Shown: positions 1-11,905, counted from the stretch's first letter. The stretch is 64,000 nt of DNA from Cryptomeria japonica (GCF_030272615.1 NC_081412.1:141526747-141590746), one strand, 5' to 3'. Notes: a model not told the origin generated them from the letters alone. Translations and numbers: made by a program.

Positions 1-28
1 ACTTGTCCAAGCAGGTGCAGTAGTTTTT

Positions 29-466
29 ATGATCACTCGCCTATTTGACCCCAATCAACCCAAACCTAGATGGTATAATGAGAGTGAGTATTGCGAGTAT
101 CATCGTATCGAGGGACATGACACGCGAAAGTGCATGAAGCTCAAAATCTACATACAAGATCTCATTGATAGGGGTGAGATTGAAGTAGCAAACGTAAAAC
201 CTGGTAATAACAATGACAAACTTAAAATGTACCAGGAACCATTCCTGAAGCATGATAAAGGAAAAGGCTCATCGTCTAACATAGTGGGTTATGACTACAC
301 CAATCACATAAGTGGCTTTGACTCCTTAGTGGGTCGCATCGAGCCCGTAGACAACCATGTTAACATCATAACCGTCCAAGGAGTTAATCCTCCCCCTCCC
401 CAAAGTAGACCAAACCCTACTAGGATAGTCATTCAAGGTACCATGCCTTCCACCTCCCATCCCTAA
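29..466 (+). pseudogene. gag C-terminal part with zinc knuckle (Tat element)
   Basis: Residues near the N-terminus read CEYHRIEGHDTRKC, the CxxH...HxxxxC knuckle typical of Tat gag proteins, followed by a basic helix-like stretch and a proline-rich tail. In the family this is the nucleocapsid part that binds the element RNA. The start of gag is off the window, and the frame ends at a stop just before the protease region, so this is a fragment. Confidence 0.7.
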
Positions 467-541
467 AATGATTGTAATGTAACCACACGTCGAGGAAAAG
501 TCACCATCCAAGGAGTTCCTCCCCCACCAAAGCCCCCACCC

Positions 542-1432
542 ATGTCTTCCACCCCCCGATATGACCTCCTGGACCAACTGAGGAAGACCCCTACACAAAT
601 TTCCATTCTAGAACTTCTCAAGACTTCCCCTGTACATAAGGAAATTTTGGAACAAGCCCTCCTTGAGTCCCGCATTCCTGATAACATCAATGCTACTCAA
701 TTCCAAGCTCTCATTGGAAACCTTGTTGCCCAGCAACACCTTGTATTTACCTCCAAAGATGCTCATGTAGATGAAGATCACAACAAACCTTTGCACATTG
801 AAGCCCTTATCCAAAAACACAAGGTTAAATGTATTTTGATAGACAGTGGATCCAGACTTAATCTGTGTACATATAAGTTAATAAAACAATTGGGACTTTC
901 TGAGGACTTGGTAGACACATCAGGAAGGATCACCATAAAAGCATATGATGATGCAAAGAGAGTTTCGAAGGGCATGATCACCTTACCTCTTCAAGTGGGC
1001 CCTATTACAATTGAAACCCCTTTCCAAGTACTAGATCTTGATCTCCCCTATAATATTCTCCTCGGGTGGCCATGCATTCACTCCTTGCAGGCCATGCCCT
1101 CCACCTATCACCAATGCATCAAATTCCCCTATAATGGAAGAGAGATCACTATCAAAGGTGATCCCCAACCTTTTCAATCTTGCAAACTCTTAGAGGGGAA
1201 GCATCTGTATCATTTCCCACTAAATAGACCCTTGCCAACGCCTCCATCTGACACATCAAATGTTGCCTCCTCTTCATCCCAACCAAATAATCATGTCAAG
1301 ATCTTGGACAATGGCTGTGGAGAATACAAATTGGAGGATGTCTTATTAATAGGCAACCTCCCTCTCTCTCCTAAGTCATTTGGCAAATCGAAAGAGCTCA
1401 AAAAGGACCTAAAACTAGTCATGCAATGCTAA
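542..1432 (+). pseudogene. retropepsin-like aspartic protease region (Tat element)
   Basis: About 296 codons. The motif ILIDSGSRLNLCTYKLIKQL near residue 98 is the active-site D-S/T-G loop of retropepsins (here D-S-G). A hydrophobic flap segment and LGWPCIHSL near residue 175 match the second half of the fold (LGRPW-type motif). The family role is polyprotein cleavage. The upstream 60-70 residues resemble the gag-protease linker of Tat polyproteins. A stop ends the frame before the G-patch segment. Confidence 0.75.
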
Positions 1433-1498
1433 AACACCACCTTCTAAAAATGGGGCCCACTTGATGAGGAGAGCCTCAAAGAAGATGTCTCTTCATGG

Positions 1499-1774
1499 TT
1501 GTATCAGGAAGAAGATGAAGATCTAGCAAAAATATCCAAAAAGATGTACCCAAAAGCATCAATCATAGTTGAAAAAATGGGTTACAAAGGACATGGCTTG
1601 GGACCAGAGGAGAAAGGAAGAAAATCAACCATAAATCCTATCTCCTACAAATACAATAGAGGCTTGGGGTACACCTTGGTGCCCAAAATTACCATTGTCA
1701 ATGCCCCTTCTAGTCCTTCTTTGGATATCAAAAGCGCTGAAGAAGAGGAGTTCCACGAAATGCCCTATGAATAG
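1499..1774 (+). pseudogene. G-patch domain segment between protease and RT (Tat element)
   Basis: The stretch KMGYKGHGLGPEEKG, followed by NRGLGYT about 18 residues later, is a G-patch: a glycine-rich nucleic-acid-binding module with the GxG...GLG pattern. It sits in the same orientation between protease and reverse transcriptase. G-patches at this position are known in some plant Ty3/gypsy polyproteins and in betaretroviruses. It is followed by an acidic tail and a stop. Confidence 0.7.
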
Positions 1775-1893
1775 AAAATGATATCTTCTTTGACACTCAC
1801 ATCAATACCATTACCCCCATAACCCCTTCCACTTCACATGAGCTACATCTTGTCCATCTTGAACTCGTAGACTGGGGCCAATGAGACAAACCC

Positions 1894-3480
1894 ATGTTAG
1901 ACATCTGTGTCCATGATAATGCTCTCATTACTCTCCTGGCGATGCGAAATCTAGAAGATTGTAACAGAGTGGAGGGTATTCAACTACATGAAAAGGGATA
2001 CTTTGGTAGTCAGGTCAATGCCCTTAGCCATAAAAAAGATAATCAAAGCAAAAAACATGATTCCCTAGGTGAAAACCTCTTCGAGGCGCCTTTGGATGAG
2101 AAAAAAATAAAAACAAAGGGCGTATCTGAAAGTGAAAACTTGGAAAAGGCACTTGATAATGAGGGACTTGACCTCCCTACCATTGGTTACCTTCCACAGG
2201 ACAGATCAAATTTGCTGATAGAAGAAACAAATAGCATCAACATGGGCACTGAAGTCATCCCACAAAATGTGCTCATTGCTAAGTCCCTCATGGAAAAAGA
2301 GAAACAAGATTTCATTAACTTCCTTACAGAGGTAAAAATCAATTTTGCATGGTCCTATGCCGATATGCTAGGGTTGGATCCTGCCTTGGTGGTTCACAAT
2401 CTTGCTGTCCACCCAGATGAAAAACCTATAAAACAAAACTACACAAAATGCACCCACATATTGCTCTCTTGGTCAAGGCGGAACTCCAAAAGATGTTAGA
2501 TGCATAATTTATCAAACCCATAGACTATGTTGAATGGGTCTCCAACATTGTACCTATCAGCAAACCTGTCGGGGGCATCTGCATCTGCATGGATTTCTGA
2601 GATTTAAATAAAGATTGTCCTAAAGATGATTTCCCACTCCCCAATATAGATATGATTGTGGACCTTACAACAGGACATGAGATGTTGTCACTTATGGATG
2701 GATTTTTTGGATACAACCAAATCAAGATTGCAGATGAGGATCAACATAAAACTGTGTTCACAACACCATGGGCTACCTTTTGTTATCGAGTCATGCATTT
2801 TGGTCTCAAAAATGCGAGAGATACATATCAACATGCCATGACCATAATTTTTCATGACCTCTTGCACAAAATTATGGAGGACTATGTGGATGATCTGCTA
2901 GGCAAATCTAAGACAAGGCAAGAACACATCCCCATTCTAAACAGATCTTTGAAAGATTAGAAAAATACAAACTATGCTTGAATCCAAAAAAGTGTGTGTT
3001 TGGAGTCACATCGGGAAAATTATTAGGATTCATTGTTTCTTGCAGAGGCATCGAGGTTGATCCCGCAAAAGTAAAAGCTATCATGGAAATGCCTCCACCA
3101 AAAACTCTCAAACAACTGTGCAGTCTCCAAGGGAAACTACAATCTATTAGACGCTTTATTTCACAACTAGTAGATAAGTGTCATCCATTTTCACACCTCC
3201 TGCACAAGGACATGAAATTCAAATGGGATTGCTTATGCTAAGAGGCCTTTGAGAAACTAAAAGAATATCTAGCATCACCTCCAGTGTTGATGCCTCCTAC
3301 TCCTGGAAAACCCTGTATTTTGTATGTATGTGCGACTGCAGTGGCATTGGGGGCATTATTGGCATAGACAGATGATCAAGGAAAGGAACATGTCATTTAC
3401 TACATTAGTTGAACAATGGTAGGGTATGAACTCAATTATACCCCCATTGAAAGAGCATGCTTGGCATTGGTGTTTAGCAC
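1894..3480 (+). pseudogene. reverse transcriptase region (Tat element), broken
   Basis: The RT fold is spread over several frames. A linker (1894-2499) ends in the start of the palm domain. It is followed by the MDF.DLN motif, with a TGA replacing Arg at about 2598, the finger segment (2652 on), and the catalytic box YVDDLLGKS at about 2884. The thumb and connection segment (2978-3241) contains GFIVSCRGIEVDPAKVKAI. From 3242 to 3490 lies the RT-linked RNase H, interrupted by TAA and TAG codons; at least two TAGs stand where Gln is expected. Catalytic aspartates remain recognisable, but no continuous product is possible. Confidence 0.85.
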
Positions 3481-3499
3481 ATAGAAACTCTGTCACTAT

Positions 3500-4165
3500 A
3501 TGCTAAACAACAAAACAAAAAAAATTGCTAAAATTGATCCACTTAAATATCTCCTGTCAAAAGTTGCTCTCACTGGCAGAACCGCTAAATGGGTCATTCC
3601 CTTAAGTGATTTTGACATTAAATATGTGGACAGAAAGGCAATCAAGGGACAAGTCATTGCAGATCAGTTGGCTGAAGCTCCACTTCCAAGTGACCATCCT
3701 CTTCTCACAGAATTACTAGATGAGTTCATTATGACTGTTACCACATCCTCCACATGGCGATTGTACTTTGATGGCTCCTGCACCCAAAATGGATCAGGGG
3801 TAGGAATATTATTGGTCACACCTCAAGGAGATGGCATCCTGAAATCATACAAGATAGCCTTTGCATGTACCAACAACATAGTAGAATACGAGGCTCTCAT
3901 CATAGGTTTGCACTTGGCTATCCACTGGAAAATCAAGGAGTTACAAGTCTATGGTGATTCCCAACTCGTCATAAAACAAGTCAATGATGAGTACCAAACA
4001 AAAGATGATAAACTCCTTCCCTACCATACCATGGCTGAAGATCTTAAGCAACATTTCATGGCAATCAAGTTTGATCAAATCCTGAGAACAAACAATAGGG
4101 TTGCAGATGCAATGGCCACCATTGGCTCCCTCCTTCAAATGCCAACACACAGTCGGAAAGTGTGA
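3500..4165 (+). pseudogene. end of RT-RNase H plus archaeal-type RNase H domain (Tat element)
   Basis: The first ~75 codons complete the RT-associated RNase H (FDIKYVDRKAIKGQVIADQL). They are followed by a second RNase H of the archaeal/plant type: YFDGSCTQNGSGVGILLV with the first catalytic Asp, EYEALIIGLHLA with the Glu, YGDSQLVIKQV with the second Asp, and NNRVADAMAT with the last Asp. The dual RNase H arrangement defines the Tat clade. The frame is open for 221 codons, the best preserved part of this pol. Confidence 0.88.
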
Positions 4166-4334
4166 GTTCTTGGTTGAGCAATTGTTTATATCAACATATG
4201 ACCTACCAGAGTCTGAAATAGTGTGTGTTCTTGTTGGTCTTGAGTCCCCTTGGTATCAAGAAACCTTCACTTTCCTCAAAAACAACACCATTCCCCCACA
4301 TCTCACAAAAACCCAACAACAAACATTCATTCAT

Positions 4335-5503
4335 TGATGTGCTCGTTACACCATCCTTGGAGACACCCTATTCAGAAGGCATTTTGATGGTTCCCTCCTA
4401 AGGTTTTTAGATAAACAAGAAGTGGAATGGGCATTATGCGAAGTACATGAGGGCATCTGTGGGGCACACTCAAGTGGGCTCACATCGGCTAAAAAATTTT
4501 TGAGAACAGGATACTATTGGCCTAAAATGGAAGTGGATGCATATAACTATGTGAAGAAATGCATCCCTTGCTAGCAACATGGTGACAAGATTCATGCACC
4601 GTCACAAGAATTGTGGCCATTTATTACACCATGGCCCTTCTCACAGTGGGGGCTCGATCTCATTGGGAAAATTCACCCTCCATCTTCCAATGGACATAAA
4701 TTCATTATCACCACCACCGACTATTTCACCAAGTGGGTAGAGGCTATCCCTCTTACTTTTACCACTGGCAAGCAAATATCCAAATTCATCCTGAACTACC
4801 TAATCTACCGATATGGCATCCCAAAAGTTATCATTACAGATAATGGCAGACAATTTAAAAACCAGGATGTCGAAGAACTCTGCCAAAAATTTAATATCCA
4901 ACATCACTTTTCCACTCCATATTACCCCCAAGTCAATGGCCAAGCTGAGGCTTCTAATAAAACCCTAATAAAAATCCTCAAGAAGACAGTCAATGAAGCT
5001 GGCCGTGATTGGCACCTCCAACTCCATCCCGCTTTGTGGGCCTACCGCACCTCCATCCGCACCCCCACAGGCACCACCCCTTATTCCTTGGTCTTTGGCT
5101 CCAAAGCCATCCTTCCCCTTGAGATCCCCTCTCTAAGGGTATCGCTGCAAAATATCTTACCAGACAAGGAATACAGAATTGCCCACTTACAAGAGCTAGA
5201 ATTGTTAGATGAAAGGTGCCTCAAGGCCTTGAATCATCTCTAGGTATATCAAAACCGTTTGTGCATGAGTTATCATAAAAAAGTCAGAACCTGAGAATTC
5301 CATATTGGTGATCTTGTCCTCATGGAGAATCGAAAAAATCTACAAGAAAGAGAAAAGAAAGGCAAGTTTGAGCCTAATTGGCTTGGACCATATGTAATCA
5401 CAACAAAATGTGGATCAGGAGCTTATCAATTAGCTACTCCTGAAGGCGATCCTTTGGATGTTCCAATGAATATCATGCACCTCAAAATATTTTATGTCTA
5501 GTC
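4335..5503 (+). pseudogene. integrase (Tat element)
   Basis: The zinc-binding HHCC module runs from 4335 to 4575 (HFDGS, HEGICGAHS, CIPC followed by a TAG in place of Gln). The catalytic core is in an open stretch 4611-5243: GLDLIGKI with the first Asp, ITDNGRQF with the second, NGQAEASNKTL with the Glu, the D,D-35-E arrangement. A TAG at 5241-5243 (Gln expected) separates the C-terminal region, which ends near 5501 with the fold typical of gypsy integrases. It would insert the element cDNA if intact. Confidence 0.87.
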
Positions 5504-7130
5504 CTCAGAAAGTCTTAAATTGTCAAAAATCAAAAAAATCAAAATAAAAATTAAAAATTAAAAAAAATTAAAAAATCAAGAAAAATACAAAAAAATAAGA
5601 AAAAGATCCTGAAAAGTGTGTCACTTTGGTGAAAACCTAGCAAACAAGCACCATGTGACACAAAAAAAAAAAAAAAAAAGAGAGCAAAAAAGGAAAAAAA
5701 ACCAATTTGTCCACCAGTGAAAAGCACTTTGTGGCACTATGGACAAGTACCTTGGTGAAAACCTCCATGTAGGCGCCAAGGTAAATAACTGGATCCACTG
5801 TCTATCAGGTCGACACTACAAATCACCCACCATCCATTCCACCCATTCACAACATTCCTTCTCTTCCGCCTCCCAATAAAACATGCGTATGATGATGAGT
5901 CTTCGCCTGAGTCATGAACAAGGAATGCCCAGTTAAACTAAGCTTTTATGCCTCTGTGTAAGCTTCAAGAAGTCTTGAGAAACAATCCCAAGTCCGCAAG
6001 TCACTCTCCAAAACCATAAAATCACTTGCCTAAATCCACAAGTCTAGTTTGCCCTGGGGATGATTCCTTCCCTCACCTGGCAACCTAATCCTCCATCCTA
6101 GTTCTACTCTTGGCAAGAGGTATCATTTGGTCATAGAAAAATTGACTTGTTAGATTTTGTCGGATCTTTTTATTTAGACTTGCATCTTTTTCCCTACGAC
6201 TGCAACTATCTACGACTGCTTGGGTTTGCCATATCCAGGAATGTTACAATAGGCGCATACTGGGGCATATTTTCATAGCATGGCATGTTTTGGATCTCTC
6301 TTGTATAAACCAACGATCTGGTATTAGTGTTTGTCAACACCTACCTTTTCGTGTACAAGAGTTATCGGTGTGTTTGAGGGTCTCCTTGCATGTACCCACA
6401 ACTCTATATCAGTGTTTCTTAACACTTGCATAGCTGTGTGTAAGGAATTCCTATTTATCTGAGAGTCAGTCCATGCCTTGGGTTTCTCATGGCATCCTTA
6501 TTTCTATAATCAGTGGTGCAAGTCACCCAGGCCAATATCAAACTAGGTTGGCTCTCCACATTTGTTGTGCACAAAATCTCACTATCATTCCATAAAATCC
6601 TAAGCTCAATAATCCCATGGAGTTCTCAATTTCCCCCATTTCCCATCTATTCCATATTCTTCTATCAAAGATCATTCTATTATTATTGGCATATTCCCTC
6701 TTTGTATTATTTATTCACTTCATATAGATTGCATTACTTATTTCATTTAGATAGTCATTTTCCACAAAACATTTAGCATATAAGGTTGCACTTAGGTTGC
6801 ATCACATAAAAGATACTTATTCATCCATATAACATTACGTTTAGATTGGATCATAAATCATTTCACATCTACAAGTCCATCACACATGTGCATTTATACA
6901 TAAAGCATAATAATCACTCATTTTGTATCCAAAACCATGTCAGCAACACATCATAAACATACATATATAAACATCCACTCTGCATCACAAATAAGTTAGC
7001 ATAACACATCCATAATTGCATCCATATATGACATCATAAGAAAAACAAAAAGAATCCATCACAATAAAGGCTACACATCATCTATCACCAATCAAATCAT
7101 ATATATATATATAAAGAGGAAAATATGTCT
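5504..7130 (+). other. non-coding 3' region of the Tat element
   Basis: No convincing coding sequence. A-rich blocks at 5515-5700, then AT-rich spacer with a short (TA)n near 7098-7112. This is the usual long space between integrase and the extra ORF in Tat elements. Confidence 0.6.
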
Positions 7131-7435
7131 ATCATGATACAATGATCGCCCCGAAGGGTCAAAATATAATACACAAGCAAAAATAGGGAGCTAGCTCTCC
7201 CCTCCTATCTCTCCACCCCCCTCTACTATAACTCCCCCACCCGATCCTCCTCCCCCCCTGCTGGTGGCCGAAAACCCACTAATCCCCCTATCTATTGACT
7301 CTAGGTCAGCCACTGACTATGGGTCCTGTGAGACCACACACGCTCAGTGTACAAGGCTGCTCATTGTCCGGTAGGCACTACTTCATGATATAGCCCCCTA
7401 TAGTACTGTGCCTCTCGGGCTGACCTCTCCACCCT

Positions 7436-9138
7436 CTCTCACTGCTGCAGACTATCATAAAATATCTGCACCAATCTTGCAGGAACCAATGCCTGTCGGG
7501 CTGCATCCCTCTCCTCCCGCAACCATGTCACCTCTGCCTCCCCCCTCTGCACTCTGGCATGTAACCCCTCTAACTCAGCATCCTGCCGATGAAGAGAATC
7601 CTGGAGCCCTACAATAGTTGTAACTATCCAGGCCTCCTCCAACATCCTCTCTACCTCCTCCCCCTCTACCCTCAAGGCATCTACCTCTGTCCTGACAGTA
7701 TGGAGACTCTCTGTCAAATCGGTTATCTCCCATGTCAACTGCTCCACCTCTGCCTCCATGTTCTCCCTCTAAGTTCTCTCTACCTATATCTCATCCTCCA
7801 TGGAATGAAGCCTCACCTGATAACTATCTCACTTCTGCTGTAAATGGTCAAAATTAGGCTATGTCAATCCTCCCCTCTCCCCCGCCTGTATCTCAGGGAT
7901 ATCCATAGGAATAGCCTCCCCCCCTCACCAACTATAGCCTCCTCTCTCTCGCCAACTATAGCCTCCACAACCTCTCCATCTCCCTCCCCCTCCTTTGGAT
8001 ATCTCCTCTAGACAACTTGGAATCTCCTTTGCTTCCCGCCCACACCATGCCCTGCACGAACCACAACTCTCTCTCCTGGGCCATCATCCTCCCCACCCAC
8101 CACCTGATCAACCCCTGGCTCCAACTCCTCATCATCCAAAACTCTAGGAATGGTAAGCCCCACTGGCAAGTGGCCTTCCCACCAGCTCCTGTAACCACCT
8201 ATCATGCATGGATCTTCCCATGCCCCCATCTGCTCATCCCAGACTATGTAAAATACTGTCGGGAAGCTCGTCCGGCCATCCAAGGGACTCATTGTAAGCC
8301 CCCAATACCTCACCTCCCGTGTAATCCAAGGATACACTAGAATATCCCCGACTATATCCTGTATCTGTCCAAGCTGTCGAGCCATCCTGAATGGAGAATA
8401 GTACTCCATGATGTAGACTGATCTCCCAAATATCCACATCTCCACTCCTGCCTAGTGAAGCTGCCAGTCATCTCTCCACCACCCACATTCCAAATATGGT
8501 CTCCATGTGAACTGTGCCAGCTCATCTAGAATCCTCCTCCAGAACCACATGGACGCTGTCTATGTGTAATGCAGTAGTCCCTTGTACCTATCCACAAACA
8601 ACTATCATGGCCACCTGTCCTAAACCCCTAGTGGTCGAGTCACTACAATATGCTCCCACGCCCATATGTGTAAGAGTGTGACCCCAGCAGATAAGCTGGC
8701 ATACTCCCTGTAAACCACTAGATGCATGTCATGATACAACTAGGCTAGCATCACTGATCCCCACGTATACTATTGACCATCATGCAACATGAAATACAAG
8801 CATCTGCTCCACCCAAGAGGAAATCCATGGCCACCCAAATCTAGAATAATCTGCCCACTCAAGAATCCACAAATCACCAAGACCAATCGAGGAATTTGTC
8901 TAACACCCATCGCCCGGCCTAAGTGCATCCTTCTCCTGTCTAACATAGGTGGCGTCTCATACTCACACACCTCTCGCAGATAAAAATCAGTTGCATCCAA
9001 CTGATACTCAGGGATTACACCACGAACAGGGATCTTCAAGATCCTCCAAACATCTAACAAAGTGATTGTGGCCTCTCTAGTTGACAAACGAAAGGTGTTA
9101 TACTGACTATCCCACCTCTCCACCAACACTGTCATCAT
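7436..9138 (-). pseudogene. antisense extra ORF: plant mobile domain protein with coiled-coil tail
   Basis: Reads opposite to gag-pol. The N-terminus near 9138 begins LVERWDSQYNTFRL and continues LLDVWRILKIPVRG, the signature of the plant mobile domain (PMD, also called aminotransferase-like PMD). The middle (8445-8008) has the PMD-like stretch with PFRMARQLG. The C-terminal 106 codons (7759-7439) are a strong heptad coiled coil rich in Glu, Arg and Leu. PMD proteins occur in host silencing factors and in MULE and Tat transposons. Several stops interrupt the frame between 8770 and 8445 and around 7800-8000, so it is a pseudogene. Confidence 0.72.
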
Positions 9139-9409
9139 GGAAGTATGTGCTCATATCCTCGGCCACCTGCCTACGTAATGCAACCCTAGCACAGCTAGCA
9201 CCTCCAGTTCATCACGGGTTAACTCATGATATATAGTCATCGTGGCAGGCCAATGCTCTCTCGAAGCCAGTGGTCCCCTCTCCACCTGCATCCATTAGAC
9301 CAAATCATTACTTTCACATCTCAAAACCCCCTCCTAACCTTTGGAACCAACCATACCCTTCCCCCCATTCCAAAATTCTAAGCAAAAATTGCATTTCCAC
9401 CCATCCCAG

Positions 9410-9785
9410 GTGCACGCGCTGATTTACCATGCACTCACGCCAAAACCGTGATGCTCGTACCATTTTGCAGGCACTTGCACCAATAGAGAAACCCCTCCCC
9501 TCTTTTCCCCCCCTCCCAGACCCATTAACATGAGCACCCATGCTTCAGTGCGAGCACCCGTGTAATCCCTTGGGCGCCCACGCTGAAGTGCGAGCGCCTA
9601 CGCCAAAGGGCTACCGCTCGCGCTAAAGCGCGAGCAACCGTGCTAATCTTCCAAATCCCCTCCCCAAACCTCCTATTCTACCTGACCCCTAGCGAGCACT
9701 CGTACTGATTGCTAGTTCTCGCACTGGCCTAGGGGCGCACACACTGAAACAATGATCAGCGCGAGTGCCTCGCCTAATCTTCACC
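9410..9785. repeat. GC-rich degenerate tandem repeats
   Basis: Many imperfect repeats built on a GCGAGCGCC.ACGC-type unit of about 20-30 bp, alternating with its complement-like form. CpG density is far above the surrounding AT-rich DNA. It lies in the leader of the antisense PMD ORF, between its start and its presumed promoter. Confidence 0.6.
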
Positions 9786-9984
9786 CCTATTTCTAGCCCT
9801 AAAATTTACCTAAAATCAAAAATTTCAAAAGAGGGATAGACCTACTCACCGGTGGTCCATAGCCCATCGGTCGGTCAAGTCGTTGGATCCTCTCAGCGCG
9901 ATGATCACGAACTAGATTGCGGTCCATCTCTCCTTCTCTTCTTCTTCACTTTGAGTAGCTCCAAGGCTTGTGTGTAGCAATGAC

Positions 9985-10035
9985 CCCTCATTGGGCCCGT
10001 TGTGGCTTATATGGGCCCTTGTGATGGCCCATTTT
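9985..10035 (-). promoter_or_regulatory. putative promoter of the antisense PMD ORF
   Basis: Three GGGCCC/GGCCC blocks within about 45 bp (site II-like TGGGCC elements bound by TCP factors in plants) flank a minus-strand CATATAAG that can serve as a TATA box. Distance and orientation fit transcription toward the PMD start at 9138 across the GC-rich leader. Prediction from motifs only. Confidence 0.4.
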
Positions 10036-10256
10036 CCTCCACAGTCTCACATCTCCTATTCTTCTTTCCAAATTATTCACATCTACTTCATATTTCTTCC
10101 TCATTTATCCCTTCCACCCTAATTCTTCTTCCTCTATTTTCGAGAATTTTTCATCTTTTTTCCAAAAAAATTCTCGAGGGGGCATACACCTCCCATGCTT
10201 TACGCTAGGGCATCCTTTTCTTCTTCTGTCTTCTACACATCGCCAAATTTGCCACT

Positions 10257-10275
10257 GTGTAAAAGAGGGGCAAAA
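10257..10275 (+). promoter_or_regulatory. polypurine tract of the Tat element
   Basis: AAAAGAGGGGCAAAA immediately precedes the LTR start TGTAGACAC. This is the RNase H-resistant primer for plus-strand DNA synthesis in LTR elements. Confidence 0.85.
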
Positions 10276-11471
10276 TGTAGACACTTAAAAATAATTATTT
10301 TAATTATTTTTAATTCCTCACATAATTAATTAATTAATTATGTTAATTCAAATTCTCCTCAATATTAATTAATTATAATTAATATTGTCACTATAGTATG
10401 TGACTGATTTATTTAATAAATCAATCCCTTTCTTTATTCTTCTAAAAATTAAATCCTCACAAATCTTCCTCTTAGCTAATTAATTTCAATTAATTAGTCA
10501 ACCCACATGATTCCTCCAAATCATCTTCCTAATCCATCATTAACCTAATAAATTCTTCTAGGAATTCCCTAAACTCACTTAACCTTATTCCTCCAATTTT
10601 TTATTCCCTTCACTCATTCTCTCTCCTAGTCAAATCCTCCTACAAATCCTATCCCACCTAATCTTTCCTCTAATCCCCCTCCTAATGAGTTTCTAGTGGC
10701 TAATCATCATGATTAGCCACAAAGTCAACTCCTTGTCCCTTCTATCAACCACTAGCTTTAAATGCTCTTTTCCTAGGTGAATGTGAGATTTTTAAAATCT
10801 CACATTCCTCTAGACATCTCCTCTCCCAAGGAATTTTTAATTCCTTCTTATTCCTCCAATCCCCATAATCATCCCTTTTTGGAGAATTTTAAATTCCTCC
10901 TCCCCATCCTTCAAGGAATGTCACATCCCTTACTCTTCTCAAGCCACATTGGGAAGTCTTCCCAATGCACCTTGAGAAGTGTGGAGATAAGAAATGCCTT
11001 TAAAGCATATCTCTTGGTCTCCACACCCTCTCTTGGGCCTTGTGTGAGCTCACAAGAAATCCTAGCCCTTCATCTTGAATCCATCCTAGCCATCCATTTT
11101 TCCTCTCCTCTTCCTATAAATTGAGGACTCCATCCCTTCATTCTTCATCTCCAAGATTACTAATCTTATGTTGCCCTTTTGAGCCTAGCAAAATCATCTT
11201 AGCAACCTTACCATGTCAAAATCATCTCTCATCTACACTTAATCATCTCATCCCTATCATCCCTCAAGATCCATCTCATTTGCGCACAACATTGGAGAGC
11301 CATCCACATCAAGCAAGCAAAAGGAGCACATCAAGTGGAGCATCATACAAGGGCGCCTTCACTTCATCAAGCTCCATCTGAAGGAGAGGGTATAAGGTTT
11401 GTGAGGTATATGCATCTCTTTCTTGTTTTTGTGTGATTCAAATTATGTCTCTCAATTTCATATGTTTCTAT
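10276..11471 (+). repeat. 3' LTR of the Tat element
   Basis: Starts TGTAGACACTT directly after the polypurine tract. AT-rich U3. The end is placed near 11470, where GTTTCTA mirrors the start in inverted form and where the gypsy-B integrase homology begins; uncertain by a few bases. No partner LTR is in the window to confirm it. Confidence 0.7.
11115..11122 (+). promoter_or_regulatory. LTR TATA box
   Basis: TATAAATTGAGG sits late in the LTR, followed by a pyrimidine-rich stretch suitable for transcription start. Expected position for the U3/R boundary of a plant LTR. Confidence 0.5.
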
Positions 11472-11734
11472 GAGCCATCTTCGAGAATCTATCCACTACC
11501 ACAAATATAGAATCATTTCCTCTCAGTGTTTTAGGCAATTCCAATACAAAATCCATGCTTATATCCTCCCAAGGTCTTACCAGTATTGTCAAAGGTTTAT
11601 ACATTCCCACAATCTAACTACTACCTTTTGCAACTTGACAAAATCTACAACTTTGCACATATTTCTTAACATCCTTATGAATCTGGGGCCAAAAGTACTG
11701 CTTACTCACCAATGCTATTGTTTTGTCAATACCA
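11472..11734 (-). pseudogene. gypsy-B integrase fragment (zinc finger end and start of catalytic core)
   Basis: On the minus strand this reads the second half of the H2C2 zinc finger (a YFWPQIHKDV-like stretch, then CRFCQ) followed by the core start [11 protein letters not shown] and DRFSKMAH. These are typical of the integrase of centromere/Reina/Tekay-type plant gypsy elements. A few stops are present. It directly continues the sequence at 21591 on the other side of the CACTA insertion. Confidence 0.85.
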
Positions 11735-11905
11735 CACTAATACATTTGGCCTAAAATTTCGATGGAGGTTTCCGACGGAGAAGGTATATTGTGATCAAAT
11801 TTGATTTTTTTTTTTAAAATGCCCGATTTTGTCAGAATTCCGATGATAATGCAACATTTGGTTTCGACAGAGAAGGAATTGGCAATGGCATTTTGGTTTT
11901 TTTAG
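11735..11905 (+). repeat. CACTA left terminal inverted repeat and subterminal region
   Basis: The terminal 15 bp match the right end with one difference. They are followed by TTTCCGACGG and further TCCGA/TCGACAG motifs, the binding-site-like subterminal repeats of CACTA elements. Confidence 0.85.

Larger units (their letters stand above)
1..11471 (+). mobile_element. Ty3/gypsy retrotransposon, Tat lineage, 3' portion with 3' LTR
   Basis: Degenerate LTR retrotransposon entering from the left edge; its 5' LTR and gag start lie outside the window. Visible order: gag zinc knuckle, aspartic protease, G-patch, reverse transcriptase, RT-linked RNase H, a second archaeal-type RNase H, integrase, about 1.9 kb of non-coding sequence, an antisense plant-mobile-domain ORF, polypurine tract, 3' LTR. 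The second RNase H plus a long 3' region with an extra antisense ORF is the hallmark of the Tat clade of plant Ty3/gypsy elements. The pol region carries many stops and frameshifts, so it is dead. The right end abuts an integrase fragment of gypsy-B, so this element may have inserted into gypsy-B; the target duplication cannot be checked because the left end is missing. Confidence 0.88.

Noticed and set aside
8017-8340. 107-codon plus-strand frame in the Tat 3' region
   Set aside because: Exact antisense shadow of the PMD ORF; proline/histidine-rich composition from complementary codons.
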